Below are positions 1 to 5,880 of a DNA stretch of 15,800 nt, in pieces. Numbering within the stretch: position 1 is the stretch's first letter; the number at the start of each line of letters is the position of its first letter. The DNA lies in assembly GCA_002350525.1 (NCBI GenBank), contig DEFA01000021.1:99133-114932 (forward strand). Direction: 5' to 3'. The translations under genes and the position numbers were made by a program. Under the pieces are notes generated by a model that worked only from the letters and a program-made list of their open reading frames with translations, was not told the origin of the DNA and did no database searches. Source of the DNA: Lachnospiraceae bacterium UBA2864. GTDB taxonomy: Bacteria; Bacillota; Clostridia; Lachnospirales; Lachnospiraceae.

Positions 1-258
1 TTCTTCGAAAATCGATACCTATTATACATAATAAATGATATTAGAATCAAGGCTTACAGAAGACGAACTAAAACCAGATATCATAAACGTCCAAGACTTG
101 TCTATCACCATTCGATATGCTATAGTTTACTTGCTTGATTCCACTTTATGTTTTGCGTTAGATGCAAATACAAAAACTGAATATTCATCGTGGACCTCCC
201 TGTGAAAGGTATATTTTTATAGAAATCTATTTACAGTTTTTATATATGTAGGAGGTTT
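1..258. other. Intergenic leader upstream of the Rpn-like gene
   Basis: AT-rich, with no convincing gene and no clear sigma-A promoter pair. The only reading frame with a ribosome binding site is a 22-codon one on the minus strand (188 to 120), preceded by AGGGAGG eight bases before its ATG. Its short product resembles nothing I recognise, so I do not call it a gene. No RNA gene or repeat was seen. Confidence 0.5.
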
Positions 259-261
259 ATG

Positions 262-1092
262 ATGATAGATTTTGATAAGATTACTTTCAGTAATAACTAT
301 ATGTTTAATACTGTCATGACGCGAAAAGAATTATGTAGAAAGTGTCTTGAGCGAATACTGGGTAAGAACATAACCGATATATCTATTCCGGACAGTGAGA
401 AGTGGATCGGACCGTCAATTGCTGCGAAAAGCATACGACTTGATATCTATTGTGAAGATGAAGATACTATGTATAATATAGAGCTTCAAAACGGGGCAAG
501 TCCGAACCTTCCAAAGCGCAGCAGGTACTATCAATCTCTTATGGATATTGATGACCTCGGTGAAGGTGAGGATTACTTACAACTCCGAAACAGTATAGTG
601 ATATTCATATGCACATTTGATCCGTATGAGATGGATCGCCATATCTATACATTTGAAAATCGGTGTATTCAAGATGATACAATAAAGTTGGAAGATGGTA
701 CTACCAAGATATTTCTTAACACAAAGGGAACCATGAATGATGTTCCGCTTCCGTTAAAACTCTTTCTGGATTATATAGATAATGGTACCGTAACAGATGA
801 GTTAACTAAGCAGATTGATGACGCTGTTATAGATATACGAAAAGATAAAAGATGGAGAAAACGTATTATGACTTTAGATCAGTATGCAAAAGAACAGGCT
901 GAACTGAAAAAAGACGACTGGATTGCTGAAGGAGTTAAGCAAGGAATTGAACAAGGCCAAGCCCTTGCGACAGATCGTATGAACATCCTTATCTCTAAAC
1001 TTTTGGAAGCTAATCGGACGGATGAACTCGCCGCTTCTTCCAAAGATCCTGAGTTGCAAAAGAAGCTCTTCGAAGAATTCGGGCTTTTATAA
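262..1092 (+). CDS. Rpn/YhgA-like PD-(D/E)XK nuclease family protein ('transposase' family)
   Basis: This 276-residue protein matches the PD-(D/E)XK nuclease family transposase group (PDDEXK_2, Rpn/YhgA-like), DNA endonucleases linked to RecA-independent recombination in E. coli. Numbered from the first of two adjacent Met codons, the catalytic pattern is visible: Asp62 in RLDIY, then Glu75 and Gln77 in NIELQ, so the active site looks intact. The N-terminus (ITFSNNYMFNTVM) is typical of the family. The C-terminus holds the usual charged coiled segment with glycine spacing (EGVKQGIEQGQ), then a helical tail. Two Met codons stand in tandem at 259 and 262. AGGAGG at 250-255 lies only 3 bases from the first and 6 from the second, so I choose the second. 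The gene stands alone, with no terminal inverted repeats or partner gene. These genes are often multicopy, and whether it moves DNA or acts in defence or recombination is unknown. Confidence 0.85.
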   Translation: MIDFDKITFSNNYMFNTVMTRKELCRKCLERILGKNITDISIPDSEKWIGPSIAAKSIRLDIYCEDEDTMYNIELQNGASPNLPKRSRYYQSLMDIDDLGEGEDYLQLRNSIVIFICTFDPYEMDRHIYTFENRCIQDDTIKLEDGTTKIFLNTKGTMNDVPLPLKLFLDYIDNGTVTDELTKQIDDAVIDIRKDKRWRKRIMTLDQYAKEQAELKKDDWIAEGVKQGIEQGQALATDRMNILISKLLEANRTDELAASSKDPELQKKLFEEFGLL

Positions 1093-1124
1093 AACTGAAT
1101 ACATGTTATCACTTAATAAAATGA

Positions 1125-1168
1125 ATATTCGAGCCGGGAGATACACTTGTACCTCCCGGCTCGAATAT
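1125..1168. terminator. Perfect 16-bp inverted repeat between convergent genes
   Basis: Arms at 1125-1140 and 1153-1168 are perfectly complementary (core GAGCCGGGAG/CTCCCGGCTC) around a 12-base loop. The hairpin lies between the ends of two convergent genes and could serve both. No T-run follows on the plus strand, and only a short T-rich stretch follows on the minus strand, so termination efficiency is uncertain. Confidence 0.6.
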
Positions 1169-1233
1169 CCCTACAGCTTTGAGTCACAGGATCTTCCCTG
1201 TTTTACCAACCCAATTGTAGACTATTATATACT

Positions 1234-1473
1234 CTATGATATAACTTGTATCGTCTGATTTCCGGGCTTATTCTGAATAATTATCTTCATTACTTTATTC
1301 TTAAACTCTCCAACCACTGAACCTCTTTTCTGCACGTTTTTTACTTTATGCATCTCTATATATGCCATCGCATCAAGTGTCTCTCCGTTGCACACTCTCA
1401 GTGCCTTTCTTGCATCATCAAAAGATGCTCCTGTCATCTCTGCCAGCTTATCAACCTTTGCAAGATTTTCCAT
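1234..1473 (-). CDS. Short UBA-like protein, paralog of the DUF4342 protein nearby
   Basis: A 79-residue protein whose first 45 residues form a UBA/NAC-alpha-like helical domain (KVDKLAEMTGASFDDARKAL...). It aligns without gaps with the start of the DUF4342 protein encoded at 2261-2734, sharing TGAS-x-x-DAR-x-AL and DAM-x-Y-x-E. The C-terminal part (GEFKNKVMKIIIQNK) resembles the beginning of a DUF4342 domain but stops before the hydrophobic segment, so no membrane helix is present. Neither other frame restores the missing segment, which argues against a simple frameshift. AGGAGG lies 7 bases before the ATG. The upstream region carries the same phased repeat as the larger paralog at the same distance, so gene and promoter were probably duplicated together. 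It may be a soluble partner or competitor of the full-length protein, or a decaying copy; the function is unknown. Confidence 0.75.
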   Translation of the reverse strand: MENLAKVDKLAEMTGASFDDARKALRVCNGETLDAMAYIEMHKVKNVQKRGSVVGEFKNKVMKIIIQNKPGNQTIQVIS

Positions 1474-1555
1474 GATATTTCCTCCTCGTTAAAACCATAT
1501 ATACTTTTATCTAAACTAATGGATGTCTTCTTATGACGATACATAATCTATCACT

Positions 1556-1599
1556 TGCAAATTAAAGAGTCTTTTATCGAAGATTAAAGTTAGATTAAA
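1556..1599 (-). promoter_or_regulatory. Four-unit 11-bp-phased operator upstream of the short UBA-like gene
   Basis: Read on the minus strand from 1599 to 1556, four consecutive 11-base units appear: TTTAATCTAAC, TTTAATCTTCG, ATAAAAGACTC and TTTAATTTGCA. Direct repeats with 11-bp phasing are typical binding sites of OmpR/PhoB-family response regulators. Five bases downstream is TAGATT (1550-1545), a possible -10 element with no good -35, as expected of an activated promoter. The block begins 83 bases before the start codon. The regulator is not in the window. Confidence 0.6.
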
Positions 1600-1603
1600 T
1601 GTT

Positions 1604-1633
1604 AAAACCCCGGGAAGAACTATCTTCCCGGGG
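1604..1633 (-). terminator. Rho-independent terminator of the DUF4342-DUF2085 operon
   Basis: An 11-bp perfect GC-rich stem (1608-1618 with 1623-1633, CCCCGGGAAGA and its complement) closes a 4-base loop. On the minus strand it is followed at once by TTTT (1607-1604). It lies 24 bases after the DUF2085 stop codon and insulates the downstream gene's phased operator from read-through. Confidence 0.85.
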
Positions 1634-1657
1634 CATACAAACCTCACTGATACTATA

Positions 1658-2020
1658 TTAACCTATCAAAAATTCATAAACCGTTTTTATTACGTAAAAA
1701 TACAAATACGTCATTCCAAACCCGCAGAGTGTTCCGGATATAAACCTTCTTATATTGGTCGACTCACGGATCTTCAGATACTGGATTCCCCAATCAAGAG
1801 CCATGACCGCCATAAAGATAAACACCAAACTAATAGGCAGTCTGAATCCGGCGATTATACTTATCAATCCCGAAAGCTGACCGATAAACACGCCCGTACA
1901 TCTGGCGCAAACCGGGAACTGATATCCTCGGAAGGAGAAGCTTCTGGACTCCATCTGGTGACAGCCCAGTTTCTCTCCGAACTTCATAAGTTTAAGCCAT
2001 ATTCTGTCCTGTTTAGTCAT
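1658..2020 (-). CDS. DUF2085 family membrane protein
   Basis: A 120-residue protein of the DUF2085 family, whose function is unknown. The family signature is plain: Cys20-His21-Gln22, Arg26-Ser-Phe28, then Phe-Pro-Val-Cys38-Ala-Arg-Cys41-Thr-Gly. The clustered Cys/His suggests a metal-binding or redox site at the membrane face, but this is inference. At least three hydrophobic segments follow, roughly residues 40-60, 63-80 and 98-118. An upstream in-frame ATG at 2032 has no ribosome binding site. The ATG at 2020 has GGAAGG four bases before it and overlaps the stop of the zinc-ribbon gene as TAATG, so I take it as the start and infer translational coupling. It is the last gene of a three-gene operon and is followed by a strong terminator. 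Confidence 0.85.
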   Translation of the reverse strand: MTKQDRIWLKLMKFGEKLGCHQMESRSFSFRGYQFPVCARCTGVFIGQLSGLISIIAGFRLPISLVFIFMAVMALDWGIQYLKIRESTNIRRFISGTLCGFGMTYLYFYVIKTVYEFLIG

Positions 2021-2229
2021 TATACCTTCCATTTATATCCACAATTATTGCATACCCAGAAATTACTCTCTTTTACTGTCTTACCTTCTCCGCATGCTCC
2101 GCAGAGAACTCCGATCGGACCTAAGATCCAATAACCGCAAAGACCTTTTCCTACACTGAAATCTTTACCGCTTGTGGATGTTTCACTGATAATAGTGCAG
2201 TTCATACCTCCGCATCTTGGACACTGCAT
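2020..2229 (-). CDS. Small zinc-ribbon protein with a glycine-rich hydrophobic core
   Basis: A 69-residue protein with paired cysteines at both ends: C3-x2-C6 near the N-terminus and C60-x2-C63 (VCNNCGYKW) at the C-terminus, which together would make one zinc ribbon. Between them lies a glycine-rich hydrophobic stretch (CGYWILGPIGVLCGACG, residues 31-47) with three more cysteines. Similar short zinc-ribbon proteins accompany membrane genes in Clostridia, but I know of no defined function. The frame extends upstream to 2286, but the ATG at 2229 has GGGAGG seven bases before it and starts exactly at the first CxxC, so it is preferred. It sits 31 bases after the DUF4342 gene and overlaps the DUF2085 start, so the three are co-transcribed. 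The Cys pairs suggest zinc binding, possibly with protein or nucleic-acid contact. Confidence 0.75.
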   Translation of the reverse strand: MQCPRCGGMNCTIISETSTSGKDFSVGKGLCGYWILGPIGVLCGACGEGKTVKESNFWVCNNCGYKWKV

Positions 2230-2260
2230 AACTTTTCCTCCCCTGTTATCTAAATTACTA

Positions 2261-2734
2261 TTAATATGCTGCAGTAACTCCCTCATCCTTTACTAATCTA
2301 TACTCGATTCCGCAGAACATTGATATGATGATCGCTACTACTGCCGTACCGAAGGATACTCCGCATAAAAGAATCAGAGCTATAAGTGGAAGACGGATTA
2401 TCTCTCTCTTATCCTTGCTGATCGCAATCTTGTTGCAGAGAAGGAATCTTAAGAGCTTTCCGATAAAACCGCCGATACCGCCTGATGTCTTCTTAATCGC
2501 TGCCGCACGCTCACGCTCTTCATTTCTGATAGCTGCTGCTGCAACTTCCGATTCTGAGATAGGTGCAAATCTCGGATCAACATTTGCTGTCTTAACCGCA
2601 ACTTTACCAACCTGCTCTAAGTATACCATTGCATCAACTATATCTCCATCGGAACTTTTAAGTGCATTTCTTGCATCCTCATATGATGCACCTGTAATTG
2701 TTACTAATCTCTCAACCTTTGTGAATTCTTCCAT
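2261..2734 (-). CDS. UBA-like/DUF4342 membrane protein, first gene of a three-gene operon
   Basis: A 157-residue protein. Residues 1-45 form a UBA/NAC-alpha-like three-helix domain (KVERLVTITGASYEDARNAL, then DAMVYLEQ). Residues 60-90 are a charged alanine-rich linker, and residues 88-148 match DUF4342: a segment with alternating basic and hydrophobic residues (IGKLLRFLLCNKIAI), then a hydrophobic segment of about 25 residues (RLPLIALILLCGVSFGTAVV...) that should span the membrane. Start: GGAGG lies 8 bases before the ATG. UBA-like domains bind proteins, so this may recruit or scaffold something at the membrane, which is inference. The gene is divergent from hflK, and the 213-base gap between them holds the phased repeat and the hflK promoter. 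A shorter paralog lies at 1234-1473. Confidence 0.8.
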   Translation of the reverse strand: MEEFTKVERLVTITGASYEDARNALKSSDGDIVDAMVYLEQVGKVAVKTANVDPRFAPISESEVAAAAIRNEERERAAAIKKTSGGIGGFIGKLLRFLLCNKIAISKDKREIIRLPLIALILLCGVSFGTAVVAIIISMFCGIEYRLVKDEGVTAAY

Positions 2735-2815
2735 TGCTATTTCCTCCGCTTAATTCTCATTTATATACGCATTTGTTATCAGCTTGTTTGCTTTTGATGT
2801 GCTAATAATATATTT

Positions 2816-2859
2816 TCCAGATTAAATGGTCTTTTAACGAAGATTAAAGTTAGATTAAA
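2816..2859. promoter_or_regulatory. Four-unit 11-bp-phased operator between the DUF4342 operon and hflK
   Basis: On the minus strand from 2859 to 2816 the units are TTTAATCTAAC, TTTAATCTTCG, TTAAAAGACCA and TTTAATCTGGA. Units 1, 2 and 4 share the full TTTAATCT core, and unit 3 is degenerate. The first two units are identical to those at 1578-1599. TATTAT (2810-2805), five bases downstream on the minus strand, is a likely -10 for the DUF4342 operon, at the same place as TAGATT in the other copy. On the other side the hflK -35 box starts 9 bp away, so a bound regulator could affect both directions. Confidence 0.65.
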
Positions 2860-2867
2860 ACTTTAAT

Positions 2868-2896
2868 TTGACCATAAAGAAAATAAATGATATAAG
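2868..2896 (+). promoter_or_regulatory. hflKC promoter (sigma-A type)
   Basis: TTGACC at 2868-2873 and TATAAG at 2891-2896 are separated by exactly 17 bases. Transcription would start near 2903, leaving a leader of about 45 bases that includes the AAGGAGG site at 2933-2939. Confidence 0.75.
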
Positions 2897-2947
2897 AAAC
2901 AGTATATGTGCATTTCATAAATACATTACAACAAGGAGGGAAAAAGA

Positions 2948-3997
2948 TTGGCTGATAAAAAAGATGATGATGCCGATATAGTTATCGGTAAAAACGGGAA
3001 AATAGAAAAAAGCCCGAACAAGATTTATTTTACTATAGCAAAGATAGTTATAGCGGTTGTTATACTTTTCTTTGTTATAAACGGCAGCTACTATTACGTT
3101 AATGAGCAGGAAAATGCAGTAGTAACAATGTTTGGAAAGGTAGTGAGAACCAATACGGCAGGTCTTTACTTTAAGATACCTTTTATCCAGCATGTTGAGA
3201 AAGTTGACATGACTACCCATGGTACAGGTGTTGGTTATTCCATAGCAGGAGAGGGCCAGAATATTACAGATGATAACAACGGAATTATGATAACTTCCGA
3301 TTTTAATCTGCTTAATATTGATTTCTATCTTGAGTACAAGGTTTCAGATCCTGTTGCATATCTGTATAATTCCAACAATCCCGAGGAAATTCTTAAGGAT
3401 ATAGCACTTTCTTCCATAAGGACCGTTGTTTCCAGCTATACGGTTGATGAAGCTATGACTACAGGTAAAGGACAGATTCAATCTGCTGTTAAGGAAGAGA
3501 TGATCAAGGAGCTTTCGAATCATGATATTGGTCTTACGGTTATAAATATTACCGTACAGGATTCGGAGCCACCGACAGATGATATCATAGCAGCATTCAA
3601 ATCGGTCGAAACCGCTAAGCAGGGTGCTGATACGGCGAAGAACAATGCTCTTAAGTATCAGAACCAGGAACTGCCCGAAGCAACAGCAAAAGCTGATAAG
3701 ATCATAAAAGAGGCCGAAGGTAAAAAGGAGGCCCGTATAGCAGAAGCTGAAGGTCAGGCTTCAAGATTTGAGCAGATTTACGAACAGTATAAGCAATATC
3801 CGCTTATTACAAAGAAACGTATGTTCTATGAAACTATGGAAGATCTGCTTCCGGGTATGAAGATAATTATAACAGACGGTGATACGCAGACGATGTATCC
3901 TCTGGACAGCTTTGTTAATATAAGCGGAAATACAGCAAGCACTGACGTTCAGTCAGGCGGATCAAAGGAGGGCTCCGGAAATGAAGAAGACGATTAA
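2948..3997 (+). CDS. hflK: HflK, SPFH-domain membrane protein modulating FtsH
   Basis: A 349-residue prohibitin/stomatin-family (SPFH) protein. In bacteria HflK and HflC form a large membrane cage that modulates the FtsH protease and membrane-protein quality control. Visible parts: a charged cytoplasmic N-terminus, one membrane helix (about 27-46), the SPFH domain from NEQENAVVTMFGKV onward (about 50-215), an Ala/Glu/Lys-rich coiled-coil region (about 218-285, with KIIKEAEGKKEARIAEAEGQA), and a disordered Ser/Gly/acidic tail. The start is TTG at 2948, justified by AAGGAGG eight bases upstream and the lack of a nearby in-frame ATG. The end overlaps hflC by 17 bases. Being first in the pair, longer at the N-terminus and longer at the C-tail separates it from HflC. 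Family assignment is firm, but FtsH partnership in this organism is inferred. Confidence 0.92.
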   Translation: MADKKDDDADIVIGKNGKIEKSPNKIYFTIAKIVIAVVILFFVINGSYYYVNEQENAVVTMFGKVVRTNTAGLYFKIPFIQHVEKVDMTTHGTGVGYSIAGEGQNITDDNNGIMITSDFNLLNIDFYLEYKVSDPVAYLYNSNNPEEILKDIALSSIRTVVSSYTVDEAMTTGKGQIQSAVKEEMIKELSNHDIGLTVINITVQDSEPPTDDIIAAFKSVETAKQGADTAKNNALKYQNQELPEATAKADKIIKEAEGKKEARIAEAEGQASRFEQIYEQYKQYPLITKKRMFYETMEDLLPGMKIIITDGDTQTMYPLDSFVNISGNTASTDVQSGGSKEGSGNEEDD

Positions 3998-4934
3998 GTT
4001 AATAGCTCTTGTAGTGATTCTTGTTGCTGTTGCTATAGTAATCTATAATTCACTTTATACAGTAGCATATAATAATTTTGCCCTTGTTAAACGATTCGGA
4101 AAGGTTACAAAAGTGGATGATACTCCGGGTCTTCATTTTAAGACACCTTTCATAGAAGATATCCAGCTTGTTTACAGCGGAACCAGAGTTTATGATCTTC
4201 CTACCAGTGACGTCATCACTAAGGATAAAAAGTCAATGATAGCTGATGATTATGTTCTTTGGGAAGTAACAGATCCGCTCAAGTATTATCAGACACTGGG
4301 TGCAGTGGATGCAAGAGCTGAGGAGAGAATTGATGCTGCGGTATATAATGCAACGAAGAATACAATCTCATCTATGAGCCAGGATGATGTTATTGCAGCC
4401 AGAGGAGCACTCCTTACAGAAACTATAACGAAAGAATCCAATTCAGATATTGCAGGATATGGAATTACCATATTGACTGCCGAGATTAAGGCACTGGATC
4501 TTCCTGATGATAATAAGACTGCCGTTTACGAGAGAATGATCTCAGAAAGACAGAATATAGCTGCAAGCTATACGGCAAAAGGTGAATCAGATGCCCAGAT
4601 GATCAAGAATGAAACCGATAAAGAAGTTACCATTACACTGGCGCAGGCAGAAAAGGATGCGGAAACCATCATTGCAGAGGGTGAAGCAGAATATATGAGA
4701 ATTCTTTCTGAAGCATATAACGATCCCGACAAGGCAGAGTTCTATAATTACCTCAGAGGTCTTGATGCACTTAAAGGTTCACTTAAGAATAACGGAAATG
4801 TTCTGATGCTCGATAAGGATTCGGAACTTGTCAGAATAATATACGGAACCAATGAAGACATCAGTTCGCAGAGCGAATATCAGAGACCGCCTGCAGTAGT
4901 TGAAACTCCCGAACCGGAGATCTCTGATAATTAA
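3981..4934 (+). CDS. hflC: HflC, SPFH-domain partner of HflK
   Basis: A 317-residue SPFH protein. A short basic N-terminus (MKKTIK) leads directly into a membrane helix (about 6-23). The SPFH domain follows (YNNFALVKRFGKV onward to about 190), then a helical region typical of HflC with RQNIAASYTAKGESDAQMIKNE-type sequence and a QAEKDAETIIAEGEAE coiled coil. A conserved C-terminal block (NDPDKAEFYNYLRGLDALK) precedes an acidic tail. The start overlaps hflK by 17 bases, with AAGGAGG inside hflK at 3965-3971, so the two are co-transcribed and probably coupled for 1:1 assembly. A hairpin terminator follows 28 bases after the stop. Confidence 0.92.
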   Translation: MKKTIKLIALVVILVAVAIVIYNSLYTVAYNNFALVKRFGKVTKVDDTPGLHFKTPFIEDIQLVYSGTRVYDLPTSDVITKDKKSMIADDYVLWEVTDPLKYYQTLGAVDARAEERIDAAVYNATKNTISSMSQDDVIAARGALLTETITKESNSDIAGYGITILTAEIKALDLPDDNKTAVYERMISERQNIAASYTAKGESDAQMIKNETDKEVTITLAQAEKDAETIIAEGEAEYMRILSEAYNDPDKAEFYNYLRGLDALKGSLKNNGNVLMLDKDSELVRIIYGTNEDISSQSEYQRPPAVVETPEPEISDN

Positions 4935-4962
4935 ACAATAGTATCAAAAAGCAAACTTAAAA

Positions 4963-4990
4963 ACAGCCGGAAACTTACGTTTCCGGCTGT
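4963..4990. terminator. Bidirectional terminator between hflC and the DUF4867 gene
   Basis: Arms at 4963-4974 and 4979-4990 form a perfect 12-bp stem (ACAGCCGGAAAC and complement) around a 4-base loop. On the plus strand it is followed by CTTACTTT. On the minus strand the stem runs into TTTTT, the stronger orientation, ending the DUF4867 transcript after its roughly 190-base trailer. Confidence 0.85.
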
Positions 4991-5011
4991 CTTACTTTCC
5001 CATGATCTTAG

Positions 5012-5182
5012 GAAGTCATTCCGTGGTCTAAGAAGTCATTCCGTGCTTCTTCCGAAGCACTTCCTGGATTCCTCGCCTTCGGCGAGTAATCGCGCTGCTT
5101 CGCAGTCGCACTCCGTGTCGCTTCTTCGAAGCTCACGGCCACGGGGCCCTCTCTCGCTCTGCTCGAGCAATCCCGTGGTCTA
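5012..5182. repeat. GC-rich mini-hairpin array with short direct repeats
   Basis: A 171-base block much richer in G+C than its surroundings, between the DUF4867 stop codon and the shared terminator. Hairpins: 5043-5060 (7-bp stem, 4-base loop), 5072-5086 (6-bp stem, TTC loop), 5095-5105 (4 bp, extended by GCG/CGC past a bulge to 5092-5109), and 5120-5132 (5 bp, extended by CCGTG/CACGG to 5113-5138). A further 7-bp arm pair, 5139-5145 with 5172-5178, encloses the palindrome TGCTCGAGCA at 5160-5169. Direct repeats: GAAGTCATTCCGTG at 5012 and 5032, and CCGTGGTCTA at 5021-5030 and 5173-5182. The second CCGTGGTCTA overlaps the gene's stop codon. In RNA this would be the structured 3' trailer of the DUF4867 message. 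No gene is called here. Confidence 0.75.
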
Positions 5183-5800
5183 TATAGAAAGATTCTCGCC
5201 CTTAAGTCCAATGTAAGCGCCCTGTGAAGCTTCTGATGATTCAGGATGTGCAAGAAGCCACTTGTTTCTTGCCCAAAGCATCTTATCTTCAAGGTTCTTC
5301 TCAGCAGCCTTATCAAGGTCTGTATTTGTTCCCTTTGGAAGAACAACTGCAACTCTGAAGCCTTCTGCGTTGTCACGGCATGGTGCATAGTGAAGTGATG
5401 TAGCATATACTTCAACTACTGCTCCCGCGGGTGCCTGGAAAGCCTTAACATCTGCTGTATCAAGTACTCCGTCGATGATCTTCTCCTGCTTTGCAAGAAG
5501 AAGTACGAAGTCTGTAGCTCCTACGTTAATCTCACTGTTTCTGTGATACTCAAGGCAGTTAAGAGCCTTGTTATATCCCCAGCACATACCGAGCTCGATA
5601 GGCATTCCACCGAATGCGTTGTCTGTAAGCTCCTTAAAGATTCCGCAAGCCTCAAGAGAATCAATTCCCGGCTCATATGCTACGCCTTCTGCAGGCATAT
5701 CGATCTTCTTCATAGCTTCTACAAGCTCTGCTGTATCGTAACCCTCAAGTACCTTTCCAAATTCACTGAATTCAGGATCAAAAACTGAATAAATCTGCAT
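5180..5800 (-). CDS. DUF4867 family protein
   Basis: A 206-residue protein that I assign to DUF4867, an uncharacterised Firmicutes family with cupin-like features. The recognisable blocks are MQIYSVFDPEFSEFGKVLEG at the start, then NAFGGMPIELGMCWGYNKALNC, LEYHRNSEINVGATDFVLLL, and PAGAVVEVYATSLHYAPC in the second half. The conserved His residues in EYHRNSE and LHYAPC, on predicted beta strands, would suit a metal or sugar-ring binding cupin, which is inference. The frame opens 13 codons earlier, but the ATG at 5800 has AGGAGG eight bases upstream and matches the family start. It has its own promoter and a structured trailer ending in the terminator at 4963-4990. The product is cytoplasmic, with no signal peptide or membrane helix. 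Confidence 0.8.
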   Translation of the reverse strand: MQIYSVFDPEFSEFGKVLEGYDTAELVEAMKKIDMPAEGVAYEPGIDSLEACGIFKELTDNAFGGMPIELGMCWGYNKALNCLEYHRNSEINVGATDFVLLLAKQEKIIDGVLDTADVKAFQAPAGAVVEVYATSLHYAPCRDNAEGFRVAVVLPKGTNTDLDKAAEKNLEDKMLWARNKWLLAHPESSEASQGAYIGLKGENLSI

Positions 5801-5838
5801 TTTAAAACCTCCTCTGAAAAATAAATAAATCATATTCA

Positions 5839-5867
5839 AGTATATTCGTTTACGCTGTTTTATGCAA
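5839..5867 (-). promoter_or_regulatory. Promoter of the DUF4867 gene
   Basis: On the minus strand TTGCAT (5867-5862) and TATACT (5844-5839) are spaced by exactly 17 bases. The predicted transcript start is near 5832, about 32 bases before the ATG at 5800. Confidence 0.7.
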
Positions 5868-5880
5868 GAGATAAAGCTGT

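Noticed and set aside
1174..1260. A frameshifted continuation of the short UBA-like gene encoding the missing DUF4342 part
   Set aside because: All three minus-strand frames after 1260 were read; none gives the family's hydrophobic LPL-type segment before a stop codon.
2325..2753. A 142-codon plus-strand open frame
   Set aside because: It is antisense to the DUF4342 gene and runs into its leader; no start signal or family similarity.
2735..2947. Riboswitch in the 213-base gap before hflK
   Set aside because: The gap is accounted for by the phased repeat, a 17-bp-spaced promoter and short leaders; no conserved aptamer-like structure was seen.
5012..5182. Possible CRISPR array
   Set aside because: The repeats are short, of different types and unevenly spaced; there are no uniform spacers and no cas genes in the window.
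5008..5415. A 135-codon minus-strand open frame running through the DUF4867 gene and the hairpin array
   Set aside because: It overlaps the end of the well-supported DUF4867 gene in another frame, has no ribosome binding site, and its Arg/Ser/Ala-rich product is what a GC-rich repeat would encode by chance.
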